Below, piece after piece: positions 9,666-21,177 of a stretch of 64,000 nt of DNA. Each line of letters opens with the position of its first letter. The first letter of the stretch is position 1. A program made the position numbers and the translations under genes. Source of the DNA: Telmatactis stephensoni (Eukaryota; Cnidaria; Anthozoa; Actiniaria; Isophelliidae); NCBI GenBank assembly GCA_029948255.1, contig JALIZF010001844.1:433501-497500 (forward strand). Direction: 5' to 3'. A model generated the notes under the pieces. That model saw only the letters and a program-made list of their open reading frames with translations. It was not told where the DNA came from and searched no databases.

Positions 9666-12600
9666 CTAATTAGGAGGTGGTCTGTAGTTAAATGAGGACC
9701 AAGGTGATTGCTCTGGAGGAGGTGGAGGCTGATATGTCATGTCGGGGTATAGTGGCGGCCTGCAAGGGTGACCTGGGGGTGGCAGGGGTGGTGGAGGACC
9801 ATAATGTGCTGGCGGCAGTGGTACTGGTAATGGTAAATGAGGTGGTAATGGCAACGGTGGTGGTTGTTGGGATGGAAGTGGAGGTGGTGGGATATGAGGT
9901 GGATGGTTTCCATGCAGGAGAGGTGGTAGCTGTCTTGGAGGTGGGAAAGGTGGGCCACCTGGGTGGGGTTGTGGTGGGAGCCCTGGGAATGGCTGCCTTG
10001 GATGGTTTCCTTGGAAGGGCCTTCCTCTTCCTCTTCCTTGCCAGGTGCGTGGATATTCTGAAATGTAAAAATATTACAGGTTCTGAACTTTTGTAGGTTT
10101 GAGTTTCAATCAAATGTCAAGCAAGTAAATGGTGATTTTCAAAGCATCAGTGAGACTTGGGTAACTAGTAAAATTTGTAGGCACAATGATGTGTAGGTAG
10201 CATATGTAGCTTGCCTTTCTTTGAGGGCAAAGGAAGAAAGTTGGTTTGGGATACCTGTGTTTTTACTAACACAGTTTTTACTAACACAGGTATCCCAAAC
10301 CAACTTTCTTCCTTTTCCCTCAAAGAATTGCTATATTTCAATGTAACACTACATCTCCTGGTTTTCAATTAAATCTCTTTTGTTAGTAGCAACAGGGGTA
10401 ATTTGCTTGGTATTTTGTATGATGATTGATCTAAGGGACTGGTCATTATTTACAGGGGGGGGGGGGGGCTGGTGGAAATGAAAAAGGTACTGCTCAATTT
10501 TTGATGGCCCCTCCCCCCCTTTCTACATACATACACACATAACATTCTTACAGAGTGAGCGTAAAAATCTGTGCCCCCCCTCTATTTCCACCAGCCCCCC
10601 TCCCTGTAAATAATGACCAGTCCCTAATTGCTTGCTCATTTGTACATTTACTTTGTTTTGTTTTCAACGAATAAAGTGTTTATCATTCTATTCCATTCCA
10701 GCTGAAACAATAGTATGTACATTTGTACCTCTGGTTTGTTGAGGCTTGTTTGACTGTAGTGAGGGGGTAGTTTCATAAGACATCCCATTGGTCTCTTTTG
10801 GTCCCTGTGTAGGTGGATTATTGGCTTTTCTGTAGATATGAGTAACAAACTTGAATAAGACAACTTTTAAGGCCGGCACACACTAGGCGTCAGGTCGTTG
10901 CGACACGACGCGGCGACATCGCTTCGTGTGCACTGTGCTGCGACGAAGCTACTTTGACTCATTTTGTCGCTGCGATTGTACGCACGCATTCAAACCAGTT
11001 TGAATTCGTGCGACATGTTGCAGCGAAAAAATTCTGTTGCAGCGACAAGATTTTTCACAGAAATTCCACAGTACACACGAGGGGAATTATCGCCGTGACG
11101 TGTCCCCGCGTCCTGTCACAGAGACTTGACGCCTAGTGTGTGCTGGCCTTTATAAGCTCATTACCACAATACATATTCATATAAGTATTGAATGCAGCCC
11201 TGAAAATTACAATTATGTTTTCAAGCCAATCCTAGTCTATTCAGGTGTCTGTCAATCAAAGCAACTAATTAAGCCATCAGGCTTGGTTAACAAAGCAATC
11301 AGGAAGCCTGCATTGCATCAAGATTATTCTCTTGTTCAGTCTGTCTGCAAAACAGCACCAGAAATCATGTTCTGGACCCCCCTGTGACTTATACAATTAT
11401 ATACATCTATTTCAGACAAGGTTGTCAGAGCTAAAGGCGATAGGAGATAGGTTACTCCACTATTCACGGTTGGGTTTTCTATTTGTTTTTATTAAGAAAA
11501 TCAACAATCAGACATTCATATCCAATGTTCAGAGCAAAACGAATGGAATAACAAAGCTATTTTTAAAACTTCTTGATTACTTTGGAATTTGAATAACCTA
11601 TCTCCTATCACCTATCGCCTTAAGCTCTGACAACCTTTTCTGAAATAGGTGTATATACATAGTAAAAGTTCCACTTACAGACACTCTCATAAGTAGATCA
11701 AAACCCTTTTTGAAATTACTCCCACTCAAACACAGTATTTACAAAATCCCTTCACTCCCATAAGTAGACAGCTCTACCTGTACTTACAAACACCTTTTGA
11801 GTTTCCCAAGGGTGTCCACTTATAGGAGCTTTAATTGTTATAGATTCTGATTGGTTCTCAAATGATGTTCATACTTACATTATAATGAACTCCTATATTG
11901 GGTAGTCATATCACACTGGATGTGATGAATTTTGGTGTGAAATTGATACCAGGCATGAACTTACTGACAATTACCTGATGTGGGCTTGTGTAAGAATGAG
12001 AATCACTGAGAACCCCAGGGGGGACTCCTATATATAACAGGATGGGGATGCTCGTCGGAAATTTTAAAAATGACCCCTAAAAGGTACCTGAGTGGGAGTG
12101 GCAACAATTCATTTCTACCTCTAAAAGGTACCAATTCAAAAACAATAATAAAGAATTAAAGTAATGAAACATTTGTTATCAATGTGCTTTGAAGATTCAA
12201 TTCAGATCATCGAAATCATCTCCTTCATGCTTATTTTAGGTAGTTTATTTACCCCAAAACAGTCTCTAAAAGGTACCAGCTATGTCTCTGGTAGTCCACC
12301 TAAGTCTGAGACACCCTAAAAGGTACCAGATTGCAGATTTTGACACCTAAAAGGTACGAGGAGAATCCCCGTCCATTTACGAACGGAGTCCCCCCCCAGG
12401 CTGAGAAACAATCAGAATGATTATAACTTTGTATGTTGCAGGAGGTCCAGAACATGATTTCTAACACTGTTTCACAGATTGGAATTTAAAACAAGAAAAA
12501 CGTCTGGATACAATGCAGACTACCATCAGGCAGAATATAACCAGATTTTATGCTTGACATCCAACTAATTCTAAATGTCAGACAAGGTTTTTTAAATTCT

Positions 12601-15600
12601 TGTTTCATAAACACTTGCCTAGCTTGTTTCTTTTTGGCTTTGGCTTTTGCTTCTTCTTCATCATCAGAGTACTCAAGGAGCTGTAAAGTCACACACAGAC
12701 AAAATAATGATATTGTGTGAAATTTACCCTGACAATAACATTTACATTGTATGAAAATACATATTTGTTTGCAAATAATAATTTATGCCAAAAAATGATG
12801 TTTAATAATTGTTATTGTTATGTAAAGAATTCCTGGTGAAATGCCTGAGGTTGTCAGAGTGAGTAACTGTACAACATCTAGTAACAATTCTTCCCTGCCC
12901 CCCCTTGATCTAAGAGTCTGTTAATGGTCACGCCATAACTTCGCCAAATGGTCATGCCAAAACTTTGTTGGCTAGTGTTAGTTGGCATTGAACTCTTGAA
13001 GTGCTAACTCGCTTTCCCACCACCTCCCCATTGCTGACCAACTCTGAAAGTTTCACTAGGGATTATTGGCCCTCACCTTCACATGGGCAACCTAACAGAC
13101 TAACAAATGCAGTGTGAAAATGGGAAAATAGAGAACAAATCTACCTATTGAATGATTTATACCTCAACTGGTGGCTCCTGGTCATGTTTCCATGATGCAT
13201 CTGATCCTTTAAGTCTGTAACAAATAGTATATGTTAATAACATACCCCTATTTCTGTACATATAAATTCTGTTCCACTGCAGTTATATTCTTAAAAACAG
13301 CCATCCAAAATGTCCAGCAGGGCATTTGAAAGTGAGTTAGTGGTAATTACAGGACCATAACCAGGGGTTTGCTGGGTGGGTGCATGTGAAATGGAAATGA
13401 AACTATGTCTACACTTGCTTTGTCTAATGGCCTTACCTTTCCCAAACATTTTGCTACAGTGGGGGTGGGGGGAGGGGATGGTGAACTTGCTGCTCAATGA
13501 AAGCTAGCAGGAGTATAGAAGCAGGCCTTTGGCTTCTATAGGGGGTGCACGTGCACCCTGTGCACCCCTCCCTCCCCTCCCCCTGGTTACAGCCCTGAAT
13601 TACATTTTGTTCAATTCCCACTGCCTCAATCAAAGCCAATATCACAATTCTCAGATAACATCTCACTCACTTTTCTATTTGTGAAGTAAAGATGAGCTTT
13701 GTGAAATCCAATTTGTCTGGAGCAAAGAACACCAACAAATCTGGTTGTATGTCAACCTTTGTTATATCATCAAGGGAGTGAAATCTGATGGAGTAAAAAG
13801 GACTTTGGACTGGACCAAATGTCTCAAACACCTGTACGAAGAAAATGAAGAACAGTGACTTGACTGAGCTAAATAGAGTAGATTTTGTATGACAGTGAAA
13901 ATAGCACCACACAGTCACAGCACAGTTATTGCAAGAATTTTGAATGTTTTTATAGACATGGCACTGACACAGTTATGGCATGGTGCAGGTCATTTCACAA
14001 TGTCTCATGAAATCTACTAGAATTTAGAGTAGGCAAGGTCACATTCTATTCCATCTGTGTTTAGTTGTGGATCCCAGGAAACCACCCAGAGGATTTTTGT
14101 TAGCTGTCATGGCATGGTTGCCATGGTTACCTCCAAGATATACATACCCAATTGGCAAGGCCCCAGTCCTTCTGTTCCAGCACCCATCCCCATCTTCATT
14201 TGATGGTAATGACTTGGACAACAAAAAAACCTTCAGAAAAGTCACTCTTTCATGGGTGCCTTTCAATGTTTATAAGTATTTCATAAAAGTAAATAGACTA
14301 TCATGGACATCACTTCTGAAAATGTCTGTATGTCATATATTTTTATACCTTGCCAAGGCATTTCCTGGTTTCCAAAAACAAAAGGGTATCTGCATCAACA
14401 GCAGGAGTCTTGGGCAAAGCTCTGACGACAACTAAAAAACAATAAATTGGTAATAGGTCATATGCACTAACAGATCACATGACCCTATCTCCCCTAAATC
14501 AAGCAGTACCGTGAAAATGAATGCCATAAATAGAAAGAGCACCTCAATATTAGTAAAAGTGCAAAGTTTTAGCTCATAAGATGTAATACAGGAGAAATGA
14601 CAGTAAATTTAAGATTGGATATTTTCTAAAGATTCATTTGGAAAAGTCGTTGCGCTTTTCCGAACGAATCTTTATTTTTAAGAAAAGAAAAAAGTCCAAT
14701 GCGCTTTTCCGAATGAATCTTAAGAAAATATCCAATCTTAAATTTACTGTCATTTTTTCTCTTATTCATCTTATAAACTGAAACTTTGCACTTTTTCTAA
14801 CATCGAGACACTCTTTCATTTTTTGGAGTGCATTTTGATAGTGCTGCTTGATTTAGGGGAGATAGTTAGTGCATATGGCTTATTAATAAATCAAAGAGAA
14901 ATAGGACAGTCCCATCTCCAATATATTGTATCTATACCCACAATCGCAGCAGCTGGCTTGATAGTTCAGTGTACAGTGTAGCAGAGTGTGTCTCCTGCTT
15001 TTCAAATTTCAACATTTTACAAAGTAATTTATTTACTAGAAGAAAAGCAAAAGCTGAAATGCAAGCTTAGGAACAAACTATGGCATTTTACTTGTGCAAT
15101 ATTTACTAAAAGAGAAATGCAACTTGTTTTAAAGGCCTTAATAAATAAACATAATTATTACCTACCAACTGACTCCACTATACTTGTTATAACACCAATA
15201 GGAACTAAATTCACATCATCTGCAAGAACAATGTCTAGCAGAGGCTCTGGTGGCAAATCCTATAAAACAGTAAATCACTTACAATTAGCCTGTCTATGGG
15301 CTCTCTGGGCAAGGTGGAGAGGGGGAGGGAAAAGCAGAGTGGAAATAGGGAAGAAGGTAGAGCTTGCACATGTGTTATTGTTTTAAAAAATACACTATTA
15401 AGTTCCCAGTAGCTGATCCAGGATTTTTCAAATGGGAGTTCCGTTTCCTAAACCCAACTGTGTATAATACTCTATTGTTTGGTCGATGTTTGACAAAAAA
15501 TGGCTTTAAGGAGGGTTCCATGGACCCCTTCAACCCCCCTGGATCCGCTACTGGTTCGTACACAAAAGCAAGCATCCCATTGGCTGGTGTGACTGAGGTA

Positions 15601-17438
15601 TAACATCTGTGATAATTTTAAAATGAACCAATAGAACCAGTGGAATAGACTCACATGTAATAATATCTCATCTTTTGTTTTAGGTGGATCAACATGTACT
15701 TTATCTTCTTCACATTCAATTTTTTCAGTGATTATTCTAATGAAAAAATATAATATAAAAAATACTGAGCAGATGATATACTTTAAGGATGCAATTAGTG
15801 GAATCAAATGTGGAGAAAATCAGACTCTAGTAAAATTTGAGAAAATTAGGCACAGTGTGAAAGTGACAGACTCTGTCAAAAATTGGTGCACAACATTAAG
15901 GGGTTCATATGATGTATGACTGATATTCATAAATTTATTGTCCTGTTCCATGTGAATTTTTAAACGATGTTCCCTGAAAGAAAGAGTCATTCAGGTTGTC
16001 TTTTTCTTAGTTTCCTTTTAGTTTTATTTAAACTCAAAGTACTTGCTAAACACAAAGATTCCATGAATGATGCATCAATAACAATAATTATTTGTCAGTT
16101 TTCCCACAAATATCTTTCCTTGTCGATTCAGAAAAAATTAGTCAGATGTCTGGGATTTTGGATTTTACATTAATTTTCTTTATGTGAACCATTAACTTGA
16201 CCTCCCGGCCCCTCCCCAGAAAGTAATTCCCTGTTTGGCTTTACACTGTAAAGGCTTTTTGTGTGATGTCTAGGGTATTTTAAGTATTTTAAGTGTGTAG
16301 CTGTTGCCACAGTAGGGCTTCCTGTGTCAAGTTTGGGTTTCCTGTGGTGACTGGTCAGTGGTTAAACGAGTAGAGAGGAACGGTTTAGGGAGGAGGGAGA
16401 AAAAAGGCAGAAAAATCGGTTTGGGAGGAGGGAAGAAAACAATTATGAGATGTAGTGAAGGAGAAATGGCCGAAAAAATTAGGGAGGAGGGAGAAAAATG
16501 GCATTAAAATGAGGAGGAAGGATATTGAAATGCCTGTTCCTCTCCGCTCTTAAACATTGTAGCATGTTTTGAGTATGTCTGAGCAAGCGAGTGTATAGCG
16601 AAGCACTGTCTTGTTATCTGATTTCAGTTGACTTTTAGAAGAGATTTTTGTGTAAAAATGTGATTTAATGCAATATTAAAGTCTGAATCTAAACAAGCAG
16701 TCCAACTGAAACTCCACCAGAGTTAGAAAACTGTGATGGCAGCCACAGTAGTAATACATGTACCTTTCATCTGTAGAACTCTCCTCGCTGCTTGTACTTT
16801 CTGAGTCTGATGATGAACTCTCTGAACTTGATGATTCCTCATCACTTGAATCAGAAGAATCACTATCATAGTCCACTAATTTAGCCTTTTCTGAGATATT
16901 TATCTGTTCTCTTACAGCATCAAGCTCCTCTTGAACCAAATTCATGACATATGAACTATCTCCTTTTGTATCTATTACACAGAAATCAAGTTCTGATTGA
17001 TCATGAGTTCTTTTTAGTCCATGTTTTTGCACTTCAACGTCACTCCCACTCGCAATATTTTCACTTTTAAAGTCTATTTCTTCAGAGTTTGGAGTTTTTA
17101 TGAAGATTTCACCACCACATTCAAGTTCACCAACATCTTTTCCCTCCTGAGATTTCCATATTTTCACAAATTGTAGATTCTTTCTATCACTTGTTCTACA
17201 ACTTCGTCCAGTATTTTTTGCACGTCTGAAAATACTTCAACTTGAAGTTTTACTTCTTCAGGATCTTTTAACATTTTCTCAGTGAAAATAGGTCTGCCAT
17301 TTCCTTCTAATGAAGAGCCCTCAACGTCCAAGTTATCGAGATTTTTTACCTTCGATAACTACTTCTTTCACTGCTTCATCTATTTCGTTTACCAGAGTAT
17401 TTTTCGGCTTTTGAAATTCCAGCTTCTTGTAATGACAT
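9666..17438 (-). CDS. NAF1: H/ACA ribonucleoprotein assembly factor NAF1
   Basis: NAF1 is the Gar1-like chaperone that holds dyskerin during H/ACA snoRNP (and telomerase RNP) assembly. Exons: 17438-16764, 15736-15655, 15259-15166, 14431-14349, 13831-13671, 13214-13163, 12680-12619, 10829-10729, 10057-9666. In order: a Glu/Asp/Ser-rich N-terminus with a polyserine-acidic stretch, PPKTKDEILL and DLPPEPLLDIVLADDV, the Gar1-like beta barrel (LGKVFETFGPVQSPFYSIRF), DASWKHDQEPP, a Lys-rich run and a Pro-rich tail ending NYRPPPN. The same order is known for animal NAF1. Exons 2-9 join in perfect phase; the intron 12618-10830 uses a GC donor. Exon 1 has three frame breaks (near 17400, 17350 and 17166); with them ignored the protein is about 566 residues. 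The start ATG at 17438-17436 is inferred from this reading. Confidence 0.88.
10434..10625. repeat. Foldback element, family C (copy 1)
   Basis: Ends AGGGACTGGTCATTATTTACAGGG and its reverse complement; G-rich then C-rich flanks surround a short core with GAGTGAGCGTAAAAATCTG. A second copy is at 51030-51219 with the same core. It lies in the last NAF1 intron. Confidence 0.8.
10870..11152. repeat. Foldback element, family B (copy 2)
   Basis: Arms AAGGCCGGCACACACTAGGCGTCA and its reverse complement at the right end (TGACGCCTAGTGTGTGCTGGCCTTT). The interior is rich in GCGACG words that pair across the centre. It is in the NAF1 GC-AG intron, 41 bp from the exon start at 10829. Confidence 0.75.
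11401..11654. repeat. Foldback element, family D (copy 1)
   Basis: Ends ATACATCTATTTCAGACAAGG and, inverted, CCTTTTCTGAAATAGGTGTAT; inner arms contain GGTTGTCAGAGCT and GGCGATAGGAGATAGGTTA. Family D shares only the outer dozen bases with the copies at 31354, 43749, 61897 and, more distantly, 36267 and 46868. Confidence 0.75.
12014..12400. repeat. Repeat with CTAAAAGGTACC words (copy 1)
   Basis: Bounded by GGGGGGACTCCTATATATAA and GGAGTCCCCCCCC. Contains five to six CCTAAAAGGTACC-type words on both sides of the centre and GATGCTCGTCGGAAATTTT near the left end. A close copy is at 61297-61690. Confidence 0.8.
13874..14019. repeat. Foldback element, family A (copy 4)
   Basis: TAGAGTAGATTTTGTATGACAG to CATGAAATCTACTA, with centre AATTTTGAATGTTTTTATAGAC. 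It begins 42 bp 5' (minus-strand sense) of the NAF1 exon ending at 13831. Confidence 0.75.
14457..14880. repeat. Long foldback element
   Basis: Imperfect palindrome: left end CATATGCACTAA, right end TTAGTGCATATGG; inner arms include TCTCCCCTAAATCAAGCAG and its inverse, and GACAGTAAATTTAAGATTGG against its inverse at the right. It starts 26 bp from the NAF1 exon at 14431. Confidence 0.8.
15411..15557. repeat. Foldback element with GGATCCGCTACTG ends
   Basis: CAGTAGCTGATCCAGGATTTTTC at the left faces CCCCTGGATCCGCTACTGG at the right. A relative with GGGGCGGATCCAGG ends is at 57963-58143. Confidence 0.7.
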
Positions 17439-17708
17439 CTTGCAACTTGCGTGCATTCAAAAGTTTGCCATATTCTTCAGTAGTTAACGCTATAATCTCT
17501 CCCTTTCCAGTACTAAAAGCTAGTGCGTTCTTGTAAAATTTGTAGGCAAGACTTAGAATTCCAGCGAAATTGTACAAATCGTAAAAACATACACGAAAAA
17601 TGACAGAATTTCTGCAAAAACCTCAAGAAAACAAACTTCAACACGTGCTTGTACTCAAGTAACGCGGGCTCGTACGATGTCCCATAGTGCATTTCATACC
17701 GTGTGTCG
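17439..17708. promoter_or_regulatory. Divergent NAF1/RPL34 promoter
   Basis: Only about 270 bp separate the NAF1 start codon (minus) from the RPL34 5' end (plus). No TATA box is evident in a typical position. The two genes both serve ribosome production, so shared control is plausible but inferred. Confidence 0.6.
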
Positions 17709-17738
17709 TTCTCTTTCTCTTCCCTCAAAGTCGATAAG
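17708..17738 (+). promoter_or_regulatory. RPL34: RPL34 5' UTR exon with TOP-like tract
   Basis: CGTTCTCTTTCTCTTCCC resembles the terminal oligopyrimidine tract that starts ribosomal-protein mRNAs in animals. It is followed by GATAAG|GTTTGT, a possible donor, and an acceptor TTTTTTCTGTAG ends exactly at the ATG (17865). This gives a 126-bp intron in the 5' UTR. Confidence 0.55.
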
Positions 17739-17864
17739 GTTTGTACTGAAGTATGGTGTACAATCTTTTAAAATCTTCAGTCATCTTTTATTATATTGCA
17801 TTTATTATAAATAAATCGTATTTTTGGATATCTCCTTTATTGCTCTGTGGTATTTTTTCTGTAG

Positions 17865-20800
17865 ATGGCTTTGCGGTTGACGTTCAGGAGGCGTCTGTCT
17901 TATAACACCAAATCCAACAAGAGACGAATGTAAGAATAATTACACGAATATTTCTATGTTATTTGAATTTTACAGTTATTATATTAGTGCTTTATGTACA
18001 TCTATGTCGTTCCTGATGTTATCTTCTATTTCATTCCATGTGGACTTGTCAAAATCCATAAAACAGCTCCAAAACACCAGGTAAGCAGTGATCTGTGTTG
18101 ATGTTACAATCAAGGGCTTCTAATCGTTGTGATACCTTGCATCAGATAGATGCCATCATACATCGTAATATATTTATATACTGTGTATTCAGTGGTGTTC
18201 TTTTTCTATTTAGGTGAGGTATTGAAGATGTAAACAAATCTCGTATATTGATCGTGCTGATCATAATGTTGATCAGCTCTGTGTCTGCAGACCTTATAAT
18301 CAACTTCCATTGCTAGATGTTTTGGTAGTGAATTCGTGTCTAAAGTTTTTTTCGGGTATTTCTTTCGTATTATGCTCCTTCTTTTATATTTTTTACTTGG
18401 ACATGAATTTAGTACCAGTAATTTCAATTAATCCTTGCCTACTGACTATAAACTGCATGATAACTTAACATTCTCCAGTGTTAGGGGTTCTCCAGTGTTT
18501 AGGTTTGGAGAGATAGCCACATGTGAAGGTCTAATAATAAATAGTTGAAATTTGTTACAAAGGCATCATGGCCAGTTATTTAAGCCACAGCTACACAAGT
18601 GACATTTTGCTTGCACATGTGATGCAATATTTTGAAATCACCATTAGAGTTTCGTCCAAATAATTGTTTATAAAAACCAGTCCTCCATGTCACTGTGGCC
18701 TTTATTGCCAGCATTTGTTGCTCATGTAGCCATCACATTGGTAATTTCCAAAAATTATGTCACCCGTGTAAGCAAAAAATTGCTCGTATAGCCATGGCCT
18801 TCAAAGACATAGATTATTGGTCCATCAGGGGCTCAAACTATGATCTCTAGCTCTTAAAGGCCCACTTGGATGAAAATCAATGAAAATTGAAACTGATTAT
18901 TTCTATCATGAAGATGAATGTAGCTGAAGAACCTAGCTACCCTCTGCCCAAAAATCTGCATTTCAAGCTCATTATCAAGAGAAATTTTGATATAAAGTCT
19001 AAAAGAACAATAGGATTGAGTAAATGACATCATTTACGCACAACTTAAATTGCTAAAATACTTGACAATTTCTATTCAGTCTTGTTTGAATGTAAAGAAA
19101 ATTGTTGCTTTTGGTGATTATTGGGAGTCATACAGATAGATTTTACTAAGTTTCAAGTCATTTCCAATTTTAATTATTTTCATCCAAGTACCTTTAAAGA
19201 CTGATGCTCAACCAACTAAGCCAATGTGAAATGTAATCTAATTTAATTTGATGTTCACTAGGTGGTAGGCTTGTTTACTTGTACACCAAGAAACATGGAA
19301 AAGTACCAAAATGTGGAGATTGTAAGAAGAGGCTCCAAGGGGTGAGAATAAACTGTTCATATAGCTACAGCATATTGTAAAATTACTGTCAGTCATTAGA
19401 TATGGTTGAAGTCCCTAGTTAACTAATCTTGGTAATGAAAATTGAATGTCATAATGATTCGTACATGTATTTATAATAATATTGCCCTCCTTCAAAAAGC
19501 ATTCCTCTTCAACAAACACCCTTTCCCCTTTGTCTTATGAGAGTGATTGTACTAGAGTATGTATGGAGTAAAACATTGATTCTACATCAACAAATGCCAT
19601 GCAAAAATGTACTTGAACATCCTGGCACATGACTGGCTTACCCTTAAATCAATCCTTGATCCACTTCTTTGAAAGTTGGTATCTTCCAACAATGAAACAA
19701 GAGCACACCCTTGTAAATAAGCCCACTCTGTCAATAAAGCATCCCTACTCTCTACCGTTTGAAAATTAAGAAAGGGTCCCTGGAACTTATATAGTTGTAC
19801 ATAGAACTGGTTCCGAAGTCTTTAGAGGAACCTCTTCTTACAGAGTTGTGTACATAAAAGGTTTAATGGGGTTTCATCAGGTCATCTAGAGATTAAATGT
19901 CATCATCAAAGCTTATTTCCACATCTTAGGACTATCGTCAGGGCTGGTGGTACTCTGTGTTCTATACTGGCCACCATAAACAGTTTTTTTAAGTGGGGAG
20001 GGCTGTGCTCAGCCAATACCACAGGACATGGCAATGTTAATGCTTAAATGAGTGTTAATTTGTACATTGCTCTTCATTGTTTCAATATGAATATATTTTT
20101 GAACAATTACACCACTAGTAATAAATGTATGCTTCATCGAATGTGAAATAAAGACTCGGAAAAACCCGAGCCCCCAGCAGGGATTGAACCCACGACCTTC
20201 AGATTGCTGGTCGGATACTCTAACCACTGAGCTATGGAAGCCTCTAGGGCGAGCCGGTCATTGGTCGTTGATCATTGATTGGATTTTTCCGAGTCTTTAT
20301 TAATACACCCAATGAAGCATACATTTATTACTGACATCTTTTCGAGTGACAATTCCATTCATTAAATTACACCACTGTTAATCAACTATGTTTGTGTTTT
20401 TAGCTTCCTGCTCTAAGACCCAAGCAACTACACAAAATCTCCAAGCCCCAGAAAAATGTATCTAGAGCCTATGGTGGATCACGATGTGCTAACTGTGTTA
20501 GACAAAGGTCAGTTATTACTAGAGGACTTTAACTTTCTCACTACAGGCTGGGAATAGCATTTGCTAATTTGGTGTTCACCCACATGCAGAAAGTAGTATC
20601 TTTGAGCTGAGCTAAATGTAACTAGTCTTGACACTGTAATACACAGTGTCTGTGTGATTACCAAGCTTTGTGATGGTTTGGTGAACTCAGCTTTTGGTGC
20701 TTCTTTTTGCACTAGACCCCAGGTAACTGGCAAAGTAGAGACCATTGTTCCTAGGCTAGCAATTTTATCACACAGTGCTCTAAACTGTCACTGCTATTAC

Positions 20801-21148
20801 AAGATTAATTTATCTACTATTTGTGTGGCTGATGTTTTTATCAGAGATGAGACAATCACCTGATGATCAAAAGAAAAGTTGGTGTGAGAAAATAGTCTGT
20901 TCTTCGCTCACTCTCCTTGGTGCTACAGAAAGGAATGGGTGTTTATTTCAGGCTAAACAGAGAGAGGGAGGGAGAGGGCTGGACACTGAGCCAAGTAGTT
21001 AAGGGTGTAAATTTTGTGTCTTGAAGATGTCAAAAAAGTTGAATGTATTTATCTCAACAGAATTGTTCGTGCTTTCCTGATTGAGGAACAGAAGATTGTG
21101 GTCAGAGTTCTCAAGGCTCAACAGGGCAAAAAGCCAGCAGCAACATAA
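17865..21148 (+). CDS. RPL34: 60S ribosomal protein eL34
   Basis: Component of the large ribosomal subunit. Exons 17865-17929, 18067-18080 (14 nt), 19262-19341, 20404-20507 and 21061-21148 give 116 residues, against 117 in human. The translation starts [19 protein letters not shown] and contains the family blocks [47 protein letters not shown] and [18 protein letters not shown]. Paired cysteines (CGDC, CANC) match the zinc-binding type. All phases agree only if the 14-nt exon is used. It is transcribed away from NAF1; the ATG directly follows a splice acceptor, so transcription starts upstream. Confidence 0.96.
20117..20364 (-). mobile_element. tRNA-bearing foldback element with 12-bp direct repeats
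   Basis: In RPL34 intron 3. Arms of about 48 bp (20116-20163 and 20284-20331) flank a complete tRNA-like sequence. The 12-mer AATTACACCACT is present at 20105-20116 and again at 20365-20376, as a target duplication would be. Long duplication plus tRNA head is SINE-like; long inverted arms are MITE-like. Confidence 0.75.
20170..20241 (-). tRNA. tRNA-like sequence (anticodon position AGC), probably a pseudogene
   Basis: All 72 bases fit a cloverleaf: acceptor GCTTCCA/TGGGGGC (with G-U pairs), D-arm GCTC/GAGT, anticodon arm TCCGA/TCTGA with one mismatch, variable AGGTC, T-arm GTGGG/CCTGC with loop TTCAATC. The anticodon loop CCAGCAA would read AGC (Ala), but base 33 is C instead of the near-universal T and no CCA-independent context supports function. 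It lies inside a foldback repeat, so it is probably a mobile-element head. Confidence 0.55.
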
Positions 21149-21171
21149 TTTCTCTGATACTAATAAACATT

Positions 21172-21177
21172 TTGGTG
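21172..21177 (+). terminator. RPL34: RPL34 poly(A) signal
   Basis: AATAAA, 23 bp after the TAA stop. Confidence 0.75.

Noticed and set aside
9688..10113. Alternative minus-strand frame with Thr/Pro-rich sequence across the NAF1 last exon
   Set aside because: Phase from exon 10829-10729 selects the Pro-rich NAF1 frame ending NYRPPPN; the other is a shadow.
20508..21060. Possible intronic snoRNA in RPL34
   Set aside because: Ribosomal-protein introns often host snoRNAs; I found isolated TGATGA/CTGA-like words but no C/D pair with terminal stem or H/ACA hairpins that I could defend, here or in the other RPL34 introns.
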